A DNA stretch of 64,000 nucleotides from BP-464 sp045805505 (lineage in GTDB: Bacteria > Actinomycetota > Thermoleophilia > Solirubrobacterales > Solirubrobacteraceae), in contig JBJMLA010000017.1 in the NCBI GenBank assembly GCA_045805505.1, positions 1 to 64,000 on the forward strand. Direction: 5' to 3'. The notes below the pieces were generated by a model that saw only the letters and a program-made list of their open reading frames with translations, searched no databases and had not been told where the DNA came from. Positions 9,683-17,486 of this stretch are shown in pieces. The position numbers and the translations under genes were made by a program. Numbering within the stretch: the stretch's first letter is position 1; each line of letters opens with the position of its first letter.

Positions 9683-11154
9683 CCATCCACCTCTCGCTCA
9701 TGCTCGCGCTCCCCGCCGCCGGTGGGTTGATCGGCGCGTTCCTCGGTCGCCGCGGCGCCGGCTGGGCCGCGCTGATCGGCAGTGCCGCGGCGCTGGCCTA
9801 CGCGATCACCGCCGTGGCCGACTTCCAGGTCGGTGGCGGGCTGCAGTACGTCACCGACGCGTCATGGATCGAGGCCATCGGCACCCGCTGGAAGCTCGGC
9901 GTCGACGGGCTGAACCTGTTCCTGATCCTGCTGACCAGCGTCGCGTTCACCGCGTCGACGCTGTGGGCCGTGCTGCGCCGCGAGGACGCCCACCCGCCCG
10001 AGCGCGCGGGCGCGTTCTTCTTCTGGCTGGGCCTCGCGCACTCCGCGGTGCTGGGCGCGCTGATGGCCCAGGACCTCCTGGTCTTCACCGTCTTCTTCGA
10101 CCTGATGCTCGTGCCGTTTTTGTTCCTGACCGGCATGTTCGGCGGCCAGGACCGGGTGCGCGCGGTGCTGCGGCTGTTCATCTACACGCTGGTCGGCTCG
10201 CTGCTGATGCTCGCCGCCGCGATCGCCTTCGCCAACATCGCCGCCGGCGACGAGCCCGTCAGCTTCGTCTTCTCAGACCTCGCCCAGCGCGGGCCGATCG
10301 GGACCGGCGCGCAGAACTGGATCTTCCTGTTCTTCGCCGCGGCGTTCCTGATCAAGATGCCGGCCTTCCCGTTCCACGGCTGGATGCCCGACGGCTACCT
10401 GAACATGCCGCTGCCGGTGCTCGCGGTCTTCTCCGGCGTGCTGTCGAAGGTCGCCGCCTACGGATTCCTGAAGATCAGCCTGCCGTTCTTCCCGCAGGCC
10501 AGCGAGCACTTCCAGACGCTGCTGCTGCTCCTCGCGCTCGCATCGATCCTCTACGGCTCGGCGATGGCGTTCACGACGACCAACGTGCGGCTCGTGCTCG
10601 GCTACTCGTCGATCGCCCAGCTCGGCTTCATCGTGCTGGGGATCTTCTCGCTGCGCGAAGAGGGCGCCCAGGGCGCGCTGCTGCAGTCGGTCAACCACGG
10701 CCTCGTCGTGGTGCCCGCGTTCTTCGTGGTCGCCCTGCTGGCCGCGCGCGCGAAGTCCGAGGACCTGCGCGAGATGGGCGGCGGGGCGCTCCGCGCACCG
10801 GTGCTCGCCGCGCTCTTCCTGATCGTCGCGCTCGCCACGCTGGCCATGCCCGGCTCGTCGAACTTCGCCGGCGAGTTCCTGATCCTGCTCGGCGTCTTCA
10901 AGGCCAAGATGGTCATCGCGATCATCGCCTTCACCGGCGTGGCGATGGCCTCGGTCTACATGCTGCGGATGTTCATCCGCTCGATGCACAACCGCGTGGG
11001 GCCGCAGGTCGAGTCCGCCGAGCTCAGCGGGCGTGACGCGCTGGTGCTCGTCCCGCTCGTGCTGTCGGTGGTCGCGCTGGCCGTCTATCCGCAGATCGCA
11101 CTCGACAAGTCCGAACCCGCCGTCAAGGGCGGCGCCATCCAGGTGGTCCGATGA
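9679..11154 (+). CDS. nuoM: NADH-quinone oxidoreductase subunit M (ND4 type, antiporter-like)
   Basis: A 491-residue antiporter-like proton-pumping subunit. The ATG at 9679 overlaps the nuoL stop and begins a normal N-terminal helix; a longer upstream frame through nuoL is a shadow. The core signature KMPAFPFHGWMPDGYLNMP with its Lys, and the later SKVAAYGFLK Lys, are present. The TM5 motif, normally FWEhMLVPMYFL, is FFDLMLVPFLFL, so the essential Glu (E. coli Glu144) is Asp141. It overlaps nuoN by four bases. Confidence 0.96.
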   Translation: MTIHLSLMLALPAAGGLIGAFLGRRGAGWAALIGSAAALAYAITAVADFQVGGGLQYVTDASWIEAIGTRWKLGVDGLNLFLILLTSVAFTASTLWAVLRREDAHPPERAGAFFFWLGLAHSAVLGALMAQDLLVFTVFFDLMLVPFLFLTGMFGGQDRVRAVLRLFIYTLVGSLLMLAAAIAFANIAAGDEPVSFVFSDLAQRGPIGTGAQNWIFLFFAAAFLIKMPAFPFHGWMPDGYLNMPLPVLAVFSGVLSKVAAYGFLKISLPFFPQASEHFQTLLLLLALASILYGSAMAFTTTNVRLVLGYSSIAQLGFIVLGIFSLREEGAQGALLQSVNHGLVVVPAFFVVALLAARAKSEDLREMGGGALRAPVLAALFLIVALATLAMPGSSNFAGEFLILLGVFKAKMVIAIIAFTGVAMASVYMLRMFIRSMHNRVGPQVESAELSGRDALVLVPLVLSVVALAVYPQIALDKSEPAVKGGAIQVVR

Positions 11155-12668
11155 TCGGCGCGATGAAGGGCCCGCACATCGACTGGGCGGCGATGTCGCC
11201 GCTGATCGCGCTGCTCGGCGGCTCGATCGTCGTGCTGCTCGCCGGTCTCCTGCGCTCCCGCTTCACCCGCGAGAGCCTCGTGCCGCTGCTGACCATCGCG
11301 TCGTTCGGCGCGGCGCTCGGCCTCGGGATCTGGCAGTGGGGCGATAGCGCGCTGATCGTCGCGGGCGCGCTGCGCATCGACGAGCTGACCGTCGCGATGA
11401 CGTGGATCTTCTGCATCGCCGGCATCGGCACCGTGCTGCTGTCCTGGCGCAGCGTCGCGCCGCGCGAAGCCGCCCACGGCGAGTACCACGCGCTGCTGCT
11501 CACCGCCGCGGCGGGCATGCTTATCCTGTCGGGCGCCGAGAACCTCGTCACGGTCTTTTTGGGCTACGAGCTCCTGTCGATCCCGCTCTACGTGCTGTGC
11601 GCGACGGAGATGCGGCGTGCCGGCTCGCTCGAGTCGGGGCTGAAGTACCTGATCGTCGGCTCGGTCGGCTCGGCCACGCTGCTCTACGGCTTGGTCATGC
11701 TCTACGGCGCCACGGGATCGACCGATTTCGGCGGGATCGCGGCGGCGATCGGCAAGAACGACCTGCTCGGCGAGCCGCTCCTGCTGACGGGCATCGCGCT
11801 GACGCTCGTGGGCATCGGCTTCAAGGCATCCGTGGCGCCGTTCCATCAGTGGACGCCCGACGTCTACGAGGGCGCCCCGACGCCGGTCACCGCGTTCATG
11901 GCGGTCGCCACCAAGGCGGCGGCGATGGCCATCGCGCTGCGCTTCTTCAACACCGCGCTGCTCGGCGCCCACGACGACTGGGCGCCGATCATGGCGGTGC
12001 TGGCCGCCGTCACCATCGTCGTCGGCAACGTCGGCGCGATCGGGCAGACCTCGGTCAAGCGGCTGCTGGCGTGGTCGTCGGTCGCCCAGGCCGGCTACAT
12101 GCTCGGCGGCGTCTTGGTCTCCTCGCAGCTCGGCCTCGAGGCGACGGTCTTCTACCTGTTCGCCTACATGGCGATGACGCTGGCCGCATTCGCCGTGGTC
12201 ATCGCCCGCGAGCGCGAGTCCGGCCTCGGCGACGACATCGCCGCGCTCGACGGCATCGGCGCGACGCACCCGTGGCTGGCCTGGCCGATGACGCTGGCCA
12301 TGCTCGGCCTCGCCGGCATCCCCGCGACGGCCGGCTTCATCGGCAAGGTCTATCTGATCCAGGCGCTGGCCGATGGCGGCTACACCTGGCTCGGCGTGGT
12401 CATCGTCATCGGCTCGATGATCTCGCTGGCCTACTACCTGCGGGTCATCGCGGCGATGTGGATGCGGCCGGCGCGCGCGCCGCAGCCCGCGCTGGCCGGC
12501 GCCGCGCTCGACACCGTGCCCGAGGAGCCGACCGGCCCTGGCCGCGCCGGCTTCGAGGTCTACGGCGTCGCGGCCGTGTTCGGCGCCGCGATCCTCGCCC
12601 TCGGCGTCTACCCCGCCCCGCTGTTCGACCTCCTCGGCGACGTCGTCCGCGCCCTCGGGCTCTCCTGA
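11151..12668 (+). CDS. nuoN: NADH-quinone oxidoreductase subunit N (ND2 type, antiporter-like)
   Basis: A 505-residue antiporter-like subunit and the last of the three pump modules. The TM5 glutamate is kept (FLGYELLSIPLYVL, Glu140), as is the Lys in GFKASVAPFHQWTPDVYEGA near residue 225 and the second Lys in ATKAAAMAIALRF. Length and motif order are normal. It starts by a four-base overlap with nuoM; its stop codon overlaps a methyltransferase frame (CTGA). Confidence 0.96.
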   Translation: MIGAMKGPHIDWAAMSPLIALLGGSIVVLLAGLLRSRFTRESLVPLLTIASFGAALGLGIWQWGDSALIVAGALRIDELTVAMTWIFCIAGIGTVLLSWRSVAPREAAHGEYHALLLTAAAGMLILSGAENLVTVFLGYELLSIPLYVLCATEMRRAGSLESGLKYLIVGSVGSATLLYGLVMLYGATGSTDFGGIAAAIGKNDLLGEPLLLTGIALTLVGIGFKASVAPFHQWTPDVYEGAPTPVTAFMAVATKAAAMAIALRFFNTALLGAHDDWAPIMAVLAAVTIVVGNVGAIGQTSVKRLLAWSSVAQAGYMLGGVLVSSQLGLEATVFYLFAYMAMTLAAFAVVIARERESGLGDDIAALDGIGATHPWLAWPMTLAMLGLAGIPATAGFIGKVYLIQALADGGYTWLGVVIVIGSMISLAYYLRVIAAMWMRPARAPQPALAGAALDTVPEEPTGPGRAGFEVYGVAAVFGAAILALGVYPAPLFDLLGDVVRALGLS

Positions 12669-13279
12669 GCGGCCACCAGCACCCGCTCTTCGCCCGCGTC
12701 TACGAGCGCTTCAGCGTCCGTGAGGAAGCCCGCGGCCAGGCCGAGAACCGCAAGCGCACGCTCGCCGGCCTGTCCGGCCGCGTCGTCGAGGTCGGCGCGG
12801 GCAACGGCCTGAACTTCGAGCACTACCCCGACACCGTCACCGAGGTCGTTGCCGTCGAGCCCGAGCCCTATCTGCGCGAGCGGGCGACGGAGCGCGCAAC
12901 GGAGCGCATCGCAGTCGTCGACGGCACCGCCGACGCGCTGCCGGTCGAGGACGGCTCGGTGGACGCGGTCGTCTTCTCGCTCGTCCTGTGCAGCGTCCCG
13001 TCGCAGGCCTCCGCCCTCGCCGAGGCCCGCCGCGTCCTGCGGCCCAGCGGCGAGCTGCGCTTCTACGAGCACGTCATCTCCCACCGCCGCGGCAAGGCGG
13101 CCTTCCAGCGCGCCTTCACGGCGACCCTGTGGAAGCGCATGGCCGCCGGCTGCCACATGGACCGCGACACCGGGACCGCCATCGCGGCCGCCGGCTTCGA
13201 GATCACCGACCTCGACCGCGTCCCCTACCAGGGCCTCGCCCACATCCTCGGCCGCGCAACCCTCAACCCGCCTACATGA
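12665..13279 (+). CDS. class I SAM-dependent methyltransferase, METTL7/UbiE-like
   Basis: A 204-residue methyltransferase. Motif I is VVEVGAGNGLNFEHYP, followed by the acidic VVAVEPEP strand end and the segment FSLVLCSVPSQA...RRVLRPSGELRFYEHV. That segment closely resembles the METTL7 (TMT1) branch of Methyltransf_11 proteins. The substrate is unknown; a quinone or small thiol is possible. No ATG, GTG or TTG exists in frame near the start, so I placed the start at CTG, which overlaps the nuoN stop as CTGA and mimics the ATGA couplings upstream. It is probably the last gene of the nuo transcript. Confidence 0.8.
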   Translation: MSGHQHPLFARVYERFSVREEARGQAENRKRTLAGLSGRVVEVGAGNGLNFEHYPDTVTEVVAVEPEPYLRERATERATERIAVVDGTADALPVEDGSVDAVVFSLVLCSVPSQASALAEARRVLRPSGELRFYEHVISHRRGKAAFQRAFTATLWKRMAAGCHMDRDTGTAIAAAGFEITDLDRVPYQGLAHILGRATLNPPT

Positions 13280-13280
13280 A

Positions 13281-13316
13281 GGGTCTGACCCCCTCGGGTG
13301 GCGGGTAGACGAGGGG
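13281..13316 (+). promoter_or_regulatory. two mutually exclusive hairpins before the 13318 gene
   Basis: GGGTCTGACCC (13281-13291) is a perfect palindrome. CCCCTCG (13290-13296) pairs perfectly with CGAGGGG (13310-13316) across 13 bases, and the right arm is the ribosome-binding GAGGGG of the next small gene. The two helices share bases 13290-13291, so they cannot form fully at the same time. Either may simply end the nuo transcript; no T-run follows. Confidence 0.4.
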
Positions 13317-13317
13317 C

Positions 13318-13503
13318 ATGGAGACCTCTGAGCAGGGCGCCGGGAACTCCGGCGAGAGCGGGTACCCCGAGGGCGATCCCGAGGGCCCGGGCGATCAGCG
13401 CGGCGGGCAGGAGTCCGACAGCTCGGGCGCTCCCGGCAACAGCTCGCCCAACGAGGGCGACTCGGGCCATGCGACGGGCAACCCCGGCGCGGCCGGCAGC
13501 TAG
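13318..13503 (+). CDS. small acidic Gly/Ser/Pro-rich protein, unknown function
   Basis: A 61-residue protein of very low complexity, made almost only of Gly, Ser, Glu, Asp, Pro, Asn and Gln (for example GDPEGPGDQRGGQE). It has no hydrophobic core and is predicted to be disordered. A GAGGGG ribosome-binding site precedes the ATG by a short spacer. The stop overlaps the convergent membrane-protein gene by three bases. I do not recognise it; coding status rests on the ribosome-binding site and on its fit into the gap. Confidence 0.55.
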   Translation: METSEQGAGNSGESGYPEGDPEGPGDQRGGQESDSSGAPGNSSPNEGDSGHATGNPGAAGS

Positions 13504-14543
13504 GCCGTCGCGCGCAGGTACGCCACGCGCGCCACGAACGAGCCGCGCATCTCGTCGGTGATCTCCGTGAGGAACTCCTCGCGGTAGGTCGCGTCGGTCT
13601 GCACCGCGATCGCGTAGTAGAGGCCGGAGAGCGCGGCGATCGCTCCGGCGACCTGCAACAGCTCGGTGGTGATTCCCAGCGCATAGACGTGCGGTGCGTG
13701 CCCGATCCAGGTGGCGATCAGCTCGTCGGAGATCGTCAGCAGGCCGAAGGCGATGAAGAACGCCCACACGGCCAGCGTGACGGTCAGCACCTGCAGGCTC
13801 TGTGAGACGAACAGGACGAGGGCGACGTTCGCGCGCTGGCGAGGCTCGAGCGGCGGGCCGCCGACGTCGCGCTGGACCTCGGCCTCGAGCGCGCCCACCT
13901 CGCGCGGCATCCGGACGAGGCCGAACGCCGTGCCGACGACCAGCAGCAGCCCGGCCACGCCCGCCACGCGCCAGAACTCGAGGTCGGCGAACGTCTGCCA
14001 CATCTCGGTGCTGATGAACAGCACGACGTTGAACAGCAGCAGCAGCGAGATCGCCCGGACCAGCAGGCTCAGCGAGGTGGCCAGCTGGCCGATCAGCCGG
14101 CGGATCGCCCAGCGCAGGATCGACACCAGGCCGTAGCCGATCGCTCCGTAGAGGAACGCGAGCAGCACCAGGTTGCCGGCCGCCGTGACGACCGCGCTGA
14201 CCCACTGCTGGTTGAGCGCCAGCGGCAGCAGCGCCGGGACGATCACGAACGCGCCGAGCTCGAGGCCGCCGACCGTCTCGGGCCGAGCGAGCGGCGGCCG
14301 GCCGCGCAGCCGGTTGACCAGCGCGAGCGACGCGAGCAGGATCGCCACGCCGGCCAGAACCAGAAGGACGTTGGCCCACCACGCGACGTCGAGGTCGACG
14401 GCGCCGAGCAGCTCGCCGCCGAAGACCAGCGCGAGGACGGGCACCGCCCGCGTCCAGATGTCGCCCGTCGCCGTGCGCTGCCCGATGAACGAGGGCAGGC
14501 CCGCCCGATGGAACGCTCGCTCCTGCTCGGCGCGGTCGGGCAT
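13500..14543 (-). CDS. polytopic membrane protein, unknown function
   Basis: A 347-residue membrane protein with about eight helices. These begin near residue 25 (AVPVLALVFGGELLGAV) and include LLVLAGVAILLASLALV, a pair around FVIVPALLPLAL, and a C-terminal group ending in IAALSGLYYAIAV. A cytosolic loop near residue 205 carries charged residues (PREVGALEAEVQRDVGG). The start at MPDRAEQERAF was chosen because the longer frame upstream crosses the gene at 14659 on the other strand. No enzymatic motif or known family is recognisable. Confidence 0.75.
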   Translation of the reverse strand: MPDRAEQERAFHRAGLPSFIGQRTATGDIWTRAVPVLALVFGGELLGAVDLDVAWWANVLLVLAGVAILLASLALVNRLRGRPPLARPETVGGLELGAFVIVPALLPLALNQQWVSAVVTAAGNLVLLAFLYGAIGYGLVSILRWAIRRLIGQLATSLSLLVRAISLLLLFNVVLFISTEMWQTFADLEFWRVAGVAGLLLVVGTAFGLVRMPREVGALEAEVQRDVGGPPLEPRQRANVALVLFVSQSLQVLTVTLAVWAFFIAFGLLTISDELIATWIGHAPHVYALGITTELLQVAGAIAALSGLYYAIAVQTDATYREEFLTEITDEMRGSFVARVAYLRATA

Positions 14544-14658
14544 GCAACGAACCTTGCCGGTGAAACCGGCGGAAAGGACCGGTGTACCTCGTGACGAATC
14601 ACACAAGCAGTACGCCGAGGCCCACCGCCCCGGCGACCCCGCGAGAAGGAGATACGCG

Positions 14659-14883
14659 ATGACGTTCATGAAGCGCCTGGAGCCGCTGTGGCTCCTCGTC
14701 GTGATCCTCGGCTGCCTCAACTGGGCTGCCGTGGCCCTCTTCGACACCAACGTGGTCTCGGAGATCTTCGGCACCGGAACCGCCACCGACGTCGTCTACG
14801 TCGTCATCGGCTTCGCCGCCCTGATGTTCGTCCCCCGCCTCATGGAGGACATGCACATCGGGACGCACGCGCCCTCGCACTAG
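14659..14883 (+). CDS. DUF378 small membrane protein
   Basis: A 74-residue protein with two membrane helices: LWLLVVILGCLNWAAVALF (roughly residues 10-28) and VVYVVIGFAALMFVP. The first matches the DUF378 (YuzA-like) pattern, in which 'GxxNW' follows the helix. The function of the family is not known. A strong Shine-Dalgarno (GAAGGAGA) sits seven bases before the ATG, unlike the leaderless starts common here, which suggests it is well translated. Confidence 0.85.
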   Translation: MTFMKRLEPLWLLVVILGCLNWAAVALFDTNVVSEIFGTGTATDVVYVVIGFAALMFVPRLMEDMHIGTHAPSH

Positions 14884-14901
14884 CGCGCTCGCCGGGCCCC
14901 G

Positions 14902-14929
14902 CGGCGCCGCCCCCTCGGGTGCGGCGCCG
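14902..14929 (+). terminator. GC-rich hairpin after the DUF378 gene
   Basis: CGGCGCCGC (14902-14910) pairs perfectly with GCGGCGCCG (14921-14929) across a ten-base loop. It lies between the DUF378 stop and the likely promoter of the MFS gene. No T-run follows, as is common for terminators of high-GC bacteria, so termination is inferred. Confidence 0.55.
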
Positions 14930-14937
14930 TCCGTGGT

Positions 14938-14943
14938 TACCGT
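14938..14943 (+). promoter_or_regulatory. -10 box of the MFS gene (leaderless)
   Basis: TACCGT fits the actinobacterial TANNNT consensus and ends eight bases before the ATG at 14952, so transcription should begin at or next to the start codon. No clear -35 is visible. Confidence 0.45.
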
Positions 14944-14951
14944 GGCGGCCG

Positions 14952-16097
14952 ATGGCGCCCGCCGCATCCCGCCGCATCCTCCTGCTGGTCAGCGCGATCG
15001 TGCTGGTCGACATCTGCTTCTACGCGGCGATCACCCCGCTGCTGCCGACCTACGTCGACGACCTGGGCCTCTCCAAGGCGCAGGCCGGCGTCCTCAGTGG
15101 CGCCTACGCCGCGGGCACGCTCGCCGCGTCCCTGCCCGGCGGCTGGCTCGCGTCGCGCTGGGGCGCCCGGCCCACGCTGCTGCTCGGCCTCGGGCTGCTC
15201 GCCGCCGCCAGCGTGGCCTTCGGTGCCGCGGACTCGTTCGGGCTGCTGGTCGTGGCCCGCGTCGCCCAGGGCGTCGGCGGCGCCGCGTCGTGGGCCGCCG
15301 GGCTCGCGTGGCTCGTCCAGGTCACGCCCCCGGCCCGTCGCGGGCAGGCCATCGGCACGGCGCTGGGCGCGGCGGTCGCCGGGGCCATGGGCGGCCCGGT
15401 GCTCGGCGGGCTCGCGCACGAGCTGTCGCCGCTGGCCGCCTTCGGGGGCATCGCCCTCCTCGCGGTGGGGCTCTCGCTCGCCGTCCTGGCCACCGCGTCG
15501 CCCGGAGCCGCGCCGCAGAGCGGCACGGTGCGCGTCGCGTTCCGGCAGGGCGCGGTCCAGAGCGCCTTCTGGCTGACCATGCTGCCCGCCCTGTTCTTCG
15601 GCGTCTTCGGGGTGCTCGTCCCGCTGCGCCTCGACGACCTCGGCGCCGGGGCGATCGCCGTCGCCGCGATCTTCCTCGCCGGCGCGGCCGTCGAGGCGTG
15701 CGCCAGCCCGCTGGCCGGGCGGCTCTCGGACCGGCGCGGGCGCGCCCGCCCGCTCAAGCTCGGGCTCGCCGGGGTCGTCGTGGCCTGCCTGGTCCTGCCC
15801 CTCCCCACCGCAGTCTGGTCCGCCGCCGTCGTCGCGCTGCTGGCCACCGCGGCGGGAGGGCTGCTCACCGCTCCGGCGATGGCCCTGCTGTCCGACACCG
15901 CCGAGCGCACCGGCCTGGCCCAGGGCCTGGCCTTCGGCCTGGTCAACCTGGCCTGGGCCGGCGGCCAGGTCACGGGCTCGCTGGGCGGCGCAAGCCTGGC
16001 CGAGACCACCAGCGACACGGCGGTCTACGTCCTGATGGCCGCGGTCGTCGCGGCCACCCTGGCCTGGCTGCTCACCCGGGACATTTCGCGTTCATGA
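14952..16097 (+). CDS. MFS transporter, DHA1-like
   Basis: A 381-residue major facilitator with 12 predicted helices. The loop 2-3 signature is GGWLASRWGARPTLL (residues about 62-76), with a related ADRRG-like element, AGRLSDRRGRARPLK, in the second half. That is the duplication expected of the family. The N-terminal helix pair (VDICFYAAITPLLPTY) resembles drug/H+ antiporters of the DHA1 group, but the substrate cannot be told. The ATG follows a TACCGT box and has no Shine-Dalgarno. Confidence 0.85.
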   Translation: MAPAASRRILLLVSAIVLVDICFYAAITPLLPTYVDDLGLSKAQAGVLSGAYAAGTLAASLPGGWLASRWGARPTLLLGLGLLAAASVAFGAADSFGLLVVARVAQGVGGAASWAAGLAWLVQVTPPARRGQAIGTALGAAVAGAMGGPVLGGLAHELSPLAAFGGIALLAVGLSLAVLATASPGAAPQSGTVRVAFRQGAVQSAFWLTMLPALFFGVFGVLVPLRLDDLGAGAIAVAAIFLAGAAVEACASPLAGRLSDRRGRARPLKLGLAGVVVACLVLPLPTAVWSAAVVALLATAAGGLLTAPAMALLSDTAERTGLAQGLAFGLVNLAWAGGQVTGSLGGASLAETTSDTAVYVLMAAVVAATLAWLLTRDISRS

Positions 16098-16111
16098 CAG
16101 GATGCGCCCCC

Positions 16112-16567
16112 GTGCGCATCTCAGCCAAAGCCGACTACGCGGTCCGAGCGGCCATCGAACTGGCCCGCAAGGAGGACGGCCCCACCAAGGGGACGGCCAT
16201 CTCCAACGCGCAGTCGATCCCGCTGAAGTTCCTCGAGAACATCCTCATCGACCTGCGCCACGCCGGCCTGGTCCGGTCCCAGCGCGGAGCCGACGGCGGC
16301 TACTGGCTCGCCCGCCCGGCCGCCGAGGTCTCGGTCGCCGACGTCATCCGCGCCGTCGAGGGCCCGCTGGCCTCCGTCCGGGGCGAGGGCCCCGAGCAGA
16401 TCGACTATCCCGAGGGCGCCGAGGCGCTGCAGCGCTTCTGGATCGCCATCCGCGCGAGCCTGCGCGGCGTGGCGGAGACCGTCACGCTTGCGGATCTGGC
16501 AGCGGCGAAGCTTCCTCCGAAGGTGGAGAAGCTGGCGGCAGACCCGGTGAACTGGGAGACGCGCTGA
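16112..16567 (+). CDS. Rrf2-family transcriptional regulator (cysteine-free, CymR-like)
   Basis: A 151-residue winged-helix regulator. The N-terminus RISAKADYAVRAAIEL and the wing segment LRHAGLVRSQRGADGGYWLA are typical Rrf2. From the GTG start it contains no Cys, so it cannot hold the iron-sulfur cluster of IscR, NsrR or RsrR; the CymR sulfur regulator is also cluster-free. GTG 16112 was preferred over ATG 16094 because family members begin at M-R-I-S. Facing the sulfate operon, it is a likely regulator of sulfur uptake (inference). Its last 86 bases overlap cysA on the opposite strand. Confidence 0.85.
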   Translation: MRISAKADYAVRAAIELARKEDGPTKGTAISNAQSIPLKFLENILIDLRHAGLVRSQRGADGGYWLARPAAEVSVADVIRAVEGPLASVRGEGPEQIDYPEGAEALQRFWIAIRASLRGVAETVTLADLAAAKLPPKVEKLAADPVNWETR

Positions 16568-17486
16568 CGTAGACGATGTCGCCGTCGCTGAGCTCGAGCT
16601 GCTCGGCCTCGGCCTTGGTGAGCTGCACCGAGACGTGACCCTCGTCGGCGAGCTCGAGCTCGACGCGCACCTCGAAGCCGAGGTGGACCACCCGGGAGAC
16701 CTGCGCCTCGCGCGCGCCCTCCCTGGGCTCGAGCGACACCGACAGGTCGTGAGGACGGATGAGCTGGTCGCCGACCGCGGTGACCGGCCCGAGGAAGCTC
16801 ATGACGAACGGCGTCGCGGGCTGGTCGTAGAGCTCGCGCGGCGCGCCGACCTGCTCGATGACGCCGTGGTCCATGACCGCGATGCGGTCGGTGATCTCCA
16901 TCGCCTCCTCCTGGTCGTGGGTGACCAGGACCGTCGTGACGTGGACCTCGTCGTGCAGCCGGCGCAGCCACGCGCGCAGCTCCGCGCGGACCTTCGCGTC
17001 GAGCGCGCCGAACGGCTCGTCGAGCAGCAGCACCTTCGGCTCCACGGCCAGGGCGCGGGCGAGCGCCATGCGCTGGCGCTGGCCGCCCGACAGCTGTGAG
17101 GGCATGCGGTCGTGGTAGCCGTCGAGGCCGACGATCTTGAGCAGCTTGTCGACGCGGCGCTTGATCTCGTCCTTGGGCCGCTTGCGGATCGACAGGCCGA
17201 AGCCGACGTTGTCGCGGACGGTCATGTGCTTGAACGCGGCGTAGTGCTGGAAGACGAACCCGATACCCCGGTCCTGCGGCGAGACGCCGGTGACGTCGGT
17301 GCCGTGGATCTCGACGTTGCCGCTGTCGGGCGACTCCAGGCCGGCGATGATCCGCAGCAGCGTCGACTTGCCCGAGCCGCTGGGACCCAGCAGCGCGGTC
17401 AGCGAGCCGTCCGGGATCTCCAGGGACACGTCGTTGAGCGCACGGAAGTCCCCGAAGTGCTTGGTGATGTTGCGGGCGGTGATCAT
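16482..17486 (-). CDS. cysA: sulfate/thiosulfate ABC transporter ATP-binding protein
   Basis: A 334-residue ATPase. Walker A GPSGSGKST (residues about 33-41), the Q-loop FVFQHYAAFKHMTV, signature LSGGQRQRMALARAL, Walker B VLLLDEPFGALD and the switch His in LVTHDQEEAME are all visible. A TOBE-like regulatory domain follows (QLIRPHDLSVSLEP), then a Pro/Ser-rich tail. It is the last gene of sbp-cysT-cysW-cysA and is coupled to cysW by an ATGA overlap. The tail runs 86 bases into the antisense of the Rrf2 gene. Confidence 0.93.
   Translation of the reverse strand: MITARNITKHFGDFRALNDVSLEIPDGSLTALLGPSGSGKSTLLRIIAGLESPDSGNVEIHGTDVTGVSPQDRGIGFVFQHYAAFKHMTVRDNVGFGLSIRKRPKDEIKRRVDKLLKIVGLDGYHDRMPSQLSGGQRQRMALARALAVEPKVLLLDEPFGALDAKVRAELRAWLRRLHDEVHVTTVLVTHDQEEAMEITDRIAVMDHGVIEQVGAPRELYDQPATPFVMSFLGPVTAVGDQLIRPHDLSVSLEPREGAREAQVSRVVHLGFEVRVELELADEGHVSVQLTKAEAEQLELSDGDIVYVSASPSSPGLPPASPPSEEASPLPDPQA

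Noticed and set aside
8011..11154. A possible 1047-residue NuoL-NuoM fusion frame
   Set aside because: The first 550 codons are out of frame with nuoL and meaningless; only the part from 9679 is NuoM, starting at an ATGA junction.
13500..14786. A 428-residue version of the membrane protein starting at 14786
   Set aside because: The extra N-terminus is antisense to the DUF378 gene, which has a strong ribosome-binding site; the start at 14543 is more natural.
16094..16567. ATG 16094 as start of the Rrf2 gene
   Set aside because: It would add MTGCAP before the family's normal M-R-I-S start and overlap the MFS stop; GTG 16112 fits better.
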